Of a DNA stretch of 8,401 nucleotides, positions 7,841 through 8,401 are shown piece after piece. The notes under the pieces were generated by a model. That model had not been told where the DNA came from and searched no databases. It saw only the letters and a list, made by a program, of their open reading frames with translations. The stretch lies in NCBI GenBank assembly GCA_945937975.1, contig CAMEUD010000050.1, positions 1 through 8,401 on the forward strand, given 5' to 3'. The position numbers were made by a program, and so were the translations under genes. This DNA comes from an uncultured Clostridia bacterium. Lineage in GTDB: Bacteria > Bacillota > Clostridia > Christensenellales > UBA1242. The first letter of the stretch is position 1. Every line of letters starts with the position of its first letter.

Positions 7841-7865
7841 ATGACAGTTTTGACTGCCATTTTTT
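7836..7865 (-). terminator. Terminator of the convergent 88-aa gene
   Basis: Read on the - strand, AAAAAATGGCAGT pairs with ACTGTCATTTTTT around a 4-nt loop. One pair is a G-U wobble on the - strand but an A-C mismatch on the + strand, so the hairpin favours - strand use. The U run follows directly. It lies 23 nt after the TAA stop of the - strand gene. Confidence 0.8.
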
Positions 7866-7888
7866 AATTAATTTTTAATTGTGTAGGT

Positions 7889-8155
7889 TTAATTTTCTCG
7901 CCACTTTTTAACTAAGGTTTCTATTTCTTCTTGAGACTTACCTTGTTTTTTTAATCTTTCTCTCAATATGATTTCAGCATCGTGCATTGCCATTGCATAG
8001 AAACTTAAATTTGAAGAAGCAAGGGCATCGTAAAACTCGTTATAACTTTCAACTGCTTCTTTTGGTGCTTTGTCAGTCAAAAAGTATCTATTTATTTCAT
8101 CATCGTGGTAATACCATTCTGGATTTTTTAAAAAATATGGCTCTGGTCCTAACAT
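7889..8155 (-). CDS. Small hypothetical protein (88 aa)
   Basis: I do not recognise this protein. It has no signal peptide or membrane segment and is probably cytoplasmic. The N-terminal third is rich in aromatic and acidic residues (PEPYFLKNPEWYYHDDE). The middle (APKEAVESYNEFYDALASS) reads as an amphipathic helix, and a strongly charged helical C-terminus follows (ILRERLKKQGKSQEEIETLVKKWREN), so a small mainly helical protein is likely. The start is supported by an AGGAG site 7 nt upstream and the end by a dedicated terminator. Gene-like residue usage and both flanking signals make a real gene likely in spite of its length. It is transcribed towards the operon on the other strand and sits alone between repeat sequences, so the neighbours say nothing about its role. 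Confidence 0.75.
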   Translation of the reverse strand: MLGPEPYFLKNPEWYYHDDEINRYFLTDKAPKEAVESYNEFYDALASSNLSFYAMAMHDAEIILRERLKKQGKSQEEIETLVKKWREN

Positions 8156-8162
8156 AATTTTT

Positions 8163-8167
8163 CTCCT
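8163..8167 (-). promoter_or_regulatory. Ribosome binding site of the 88-aa gene
   Basis: On the - strand AGGAG lies 7 nt before the ATG at 8155-8153. It is a full-strength site and the main support for this small gene and its start. Confidence 0.8.
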
Positions 8168-8173
8168 AAAATT

Positions 8174-8202
8174 AGGGTACTAAATCTTACAGGTAAAGTC
8201 AA
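8174..8202 (-). promoter_or_regulatory. Possible promoter of the 88-aa gene
   Basis: On the - strand TTGACT (8202-8197) is a good -35 box and stands 17 nt from TACCCT (8179-8174), a poor -10 box (3 of 6 consensus bases). Position and spacing fit, but the -10 is weak, so this is tentative. Confidence 0.35.
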
Positions 8203-8261
8203 ACTTTTTTATGTAGATTAAAAATCCTTGCACTTTATGGCAATTATTATTACATAATAAA

Positions 8262-8335
8262 CCCTTAAAAATTTGACACAGTTTTTGACACAGTTTTTGA
8301 CACAGTTTTTTGCAAAAAACGGTGTTTTTTAAGGG
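8262..8335. repeat. Palindromic AT-rich repeat element
   Basis: The outer arms CCCTTAAAAA (8262-8271) and TTTTTAAGGG (8326-8335) are perfect inverted repeats. Inside, 8300-8312 and 8313-8325 form a palindrome centred on TTTTTTGCAAAAAA with a single mismatch (8304/8321), directly adjoining the right outer arm. Without the extra units at 8272-8299, the whole would be one nearly continuous hairpin. A related fragment lies at 7812-7840. The pattern resembles a small non-coding palindromic element (REP- or MITE-like). Confidence 0.65.
8272..8307. repeat. Three perfect 12-bp tandem repeats
   Basis: The unit TTTGACACAGTT occurs at 8272-8283, 8284-8295 and 8296-8307 without any difference. All copies lie in the left arm of the palindromic element, and the other arm has no counterpart, so they look like local expansion by slippage. 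Confidence 0.9.
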
Positions 8336-8338
8336 AAT

Positions 8339-8366
8339 AAAAAAATTCAGGCAAAAGTGCCTGAAT
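8339..8366 (-). terminator. Rho-independent terminator for a - strand gene entering from the right edge
   Basis: On the - strand ATTCAGGCA pairs perfectly with TGCCTGAAT (9 bp, + coordinates 8345-8353 and 8358-8366, 4-nt loop) and is followed by seven T (8345-8339). The T run is present only on this strand, so the terminated transcript comes from beyond position 8401. Confidence 0.85.
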
Positions 8367-8390
8367 ACCTTATAAATAAAGGGTTTGAAG

Positions 8391-8401
8391 TGGTGGCTCA
8401 C
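8391..8401 (-). tRNA. Possible 3' end of a tRNA (acceptor strand plus CCA), cut by the window edge
   Basis: The last 11 bases read GTGAGCCACCA on the - strand. This divides exactly into a 7-nt acceptor strand (GTGAGCC), discriminator A and an encoded CCA. A - strand terminator follows 24 nt later with no long coding frame between. The matching 5' acceptor would be GGCTCAC, which would suit tRNA-Phe. Only 11 bases are visible, so this is a suggestion. Confidence 0.35.

Noticed and set aside
8274..8303. Row of -35 boxes (TTGACA repeated three times)
   Set aside because: Each repeat contains a perfect TTGACA, but no TATAAT-like box stands 16-18 nt downstream on the + strand and no + strand gene follows in the window.
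8272..8307. CRISPR-like array
   Set aside because: The 12-bp units are directly adjacent with no spacers and are too short; no cas genes are present.
8180..8401. - strand open frame with a KLCQ repeat
   Set aside because: Its repeat is only the translation of the 12-bp tandem units. It runs through the palindromic element, a terminator and a possible tRNA end and has no ribosome binding site.
1..8401. Alternative genetic code with TGA as tryptophan
   Set aside because: None of the six genes stops at TGA, but all read full length without in-frame TGA and use TGG for tryptophan, so there is no evidence of recoding.

Overview
The window comes from an AT-rich, low-GC Gram-positive-like bacterium, probably an uncultured gut Clostridia/Bacilli relative. 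The signs are strongly AT-biased codons and spacers, SigA-type promoter boxes, AGGAG-type ribosome binding sites and short hairpin-plus-T-run terminators. All six genes end in TAA or TAG, all visible tryptophans use TGG, and no frame needs TGA recoding. The lineage is an inference from composition and style.

Left part (1-2693). The window opens inside the 3' part of a gene for a small beta-rich, probably exported protein (to 467), closed by a strong terminator. A clean promoter then drives rnr (572-2599), which encodes the 3'-5' exoribonuclease RNase R with all four catalytic aspartates. An AT-rich terminator follows it.

Centre (2694-7747). Three genes on the + strand form a tight operon. 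The first and third encode divergent paralogues: proteins of about 670 residues with an N-terminal membrane anchor and an external right-handed parallel beta-helix of the pectate-lyase-3 type. Between them lies a CaCA-family Na+/Ca2+ antiporter with two intact alpha repeats. Intergenic gaps are 9 and 14 nt, and the antiporter's Shine-Dalgarno overlaps the stop codon of the first gene. The two beta-helix proteins share a conserved block (W-NV, C-LEN, AGG, RD-Y, then DE-IA-F-GS) that is the best guess for their functional site. The layout suggests a surface carbohydrate-binding or carbohydrate-processing pair linked to calcium handling. This is the most unusual part of the window, and its function is inferred.

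Right part (7748-8401). A convergent small gene on the - strand (88 aa, unrecognised) has its own ribosome binding site and terminator. Around it lie copies of an AT-rich dispersed repeat. One copy is a palindromic element with three perfect 12-bp tandem units inserted in one arm. The last bases hold a - strand terminator, preceded by 11 nt that fit exactly the 3' acceptor end of a tRNA (7-nt acceptor strand, A, CCA) running out of the window.
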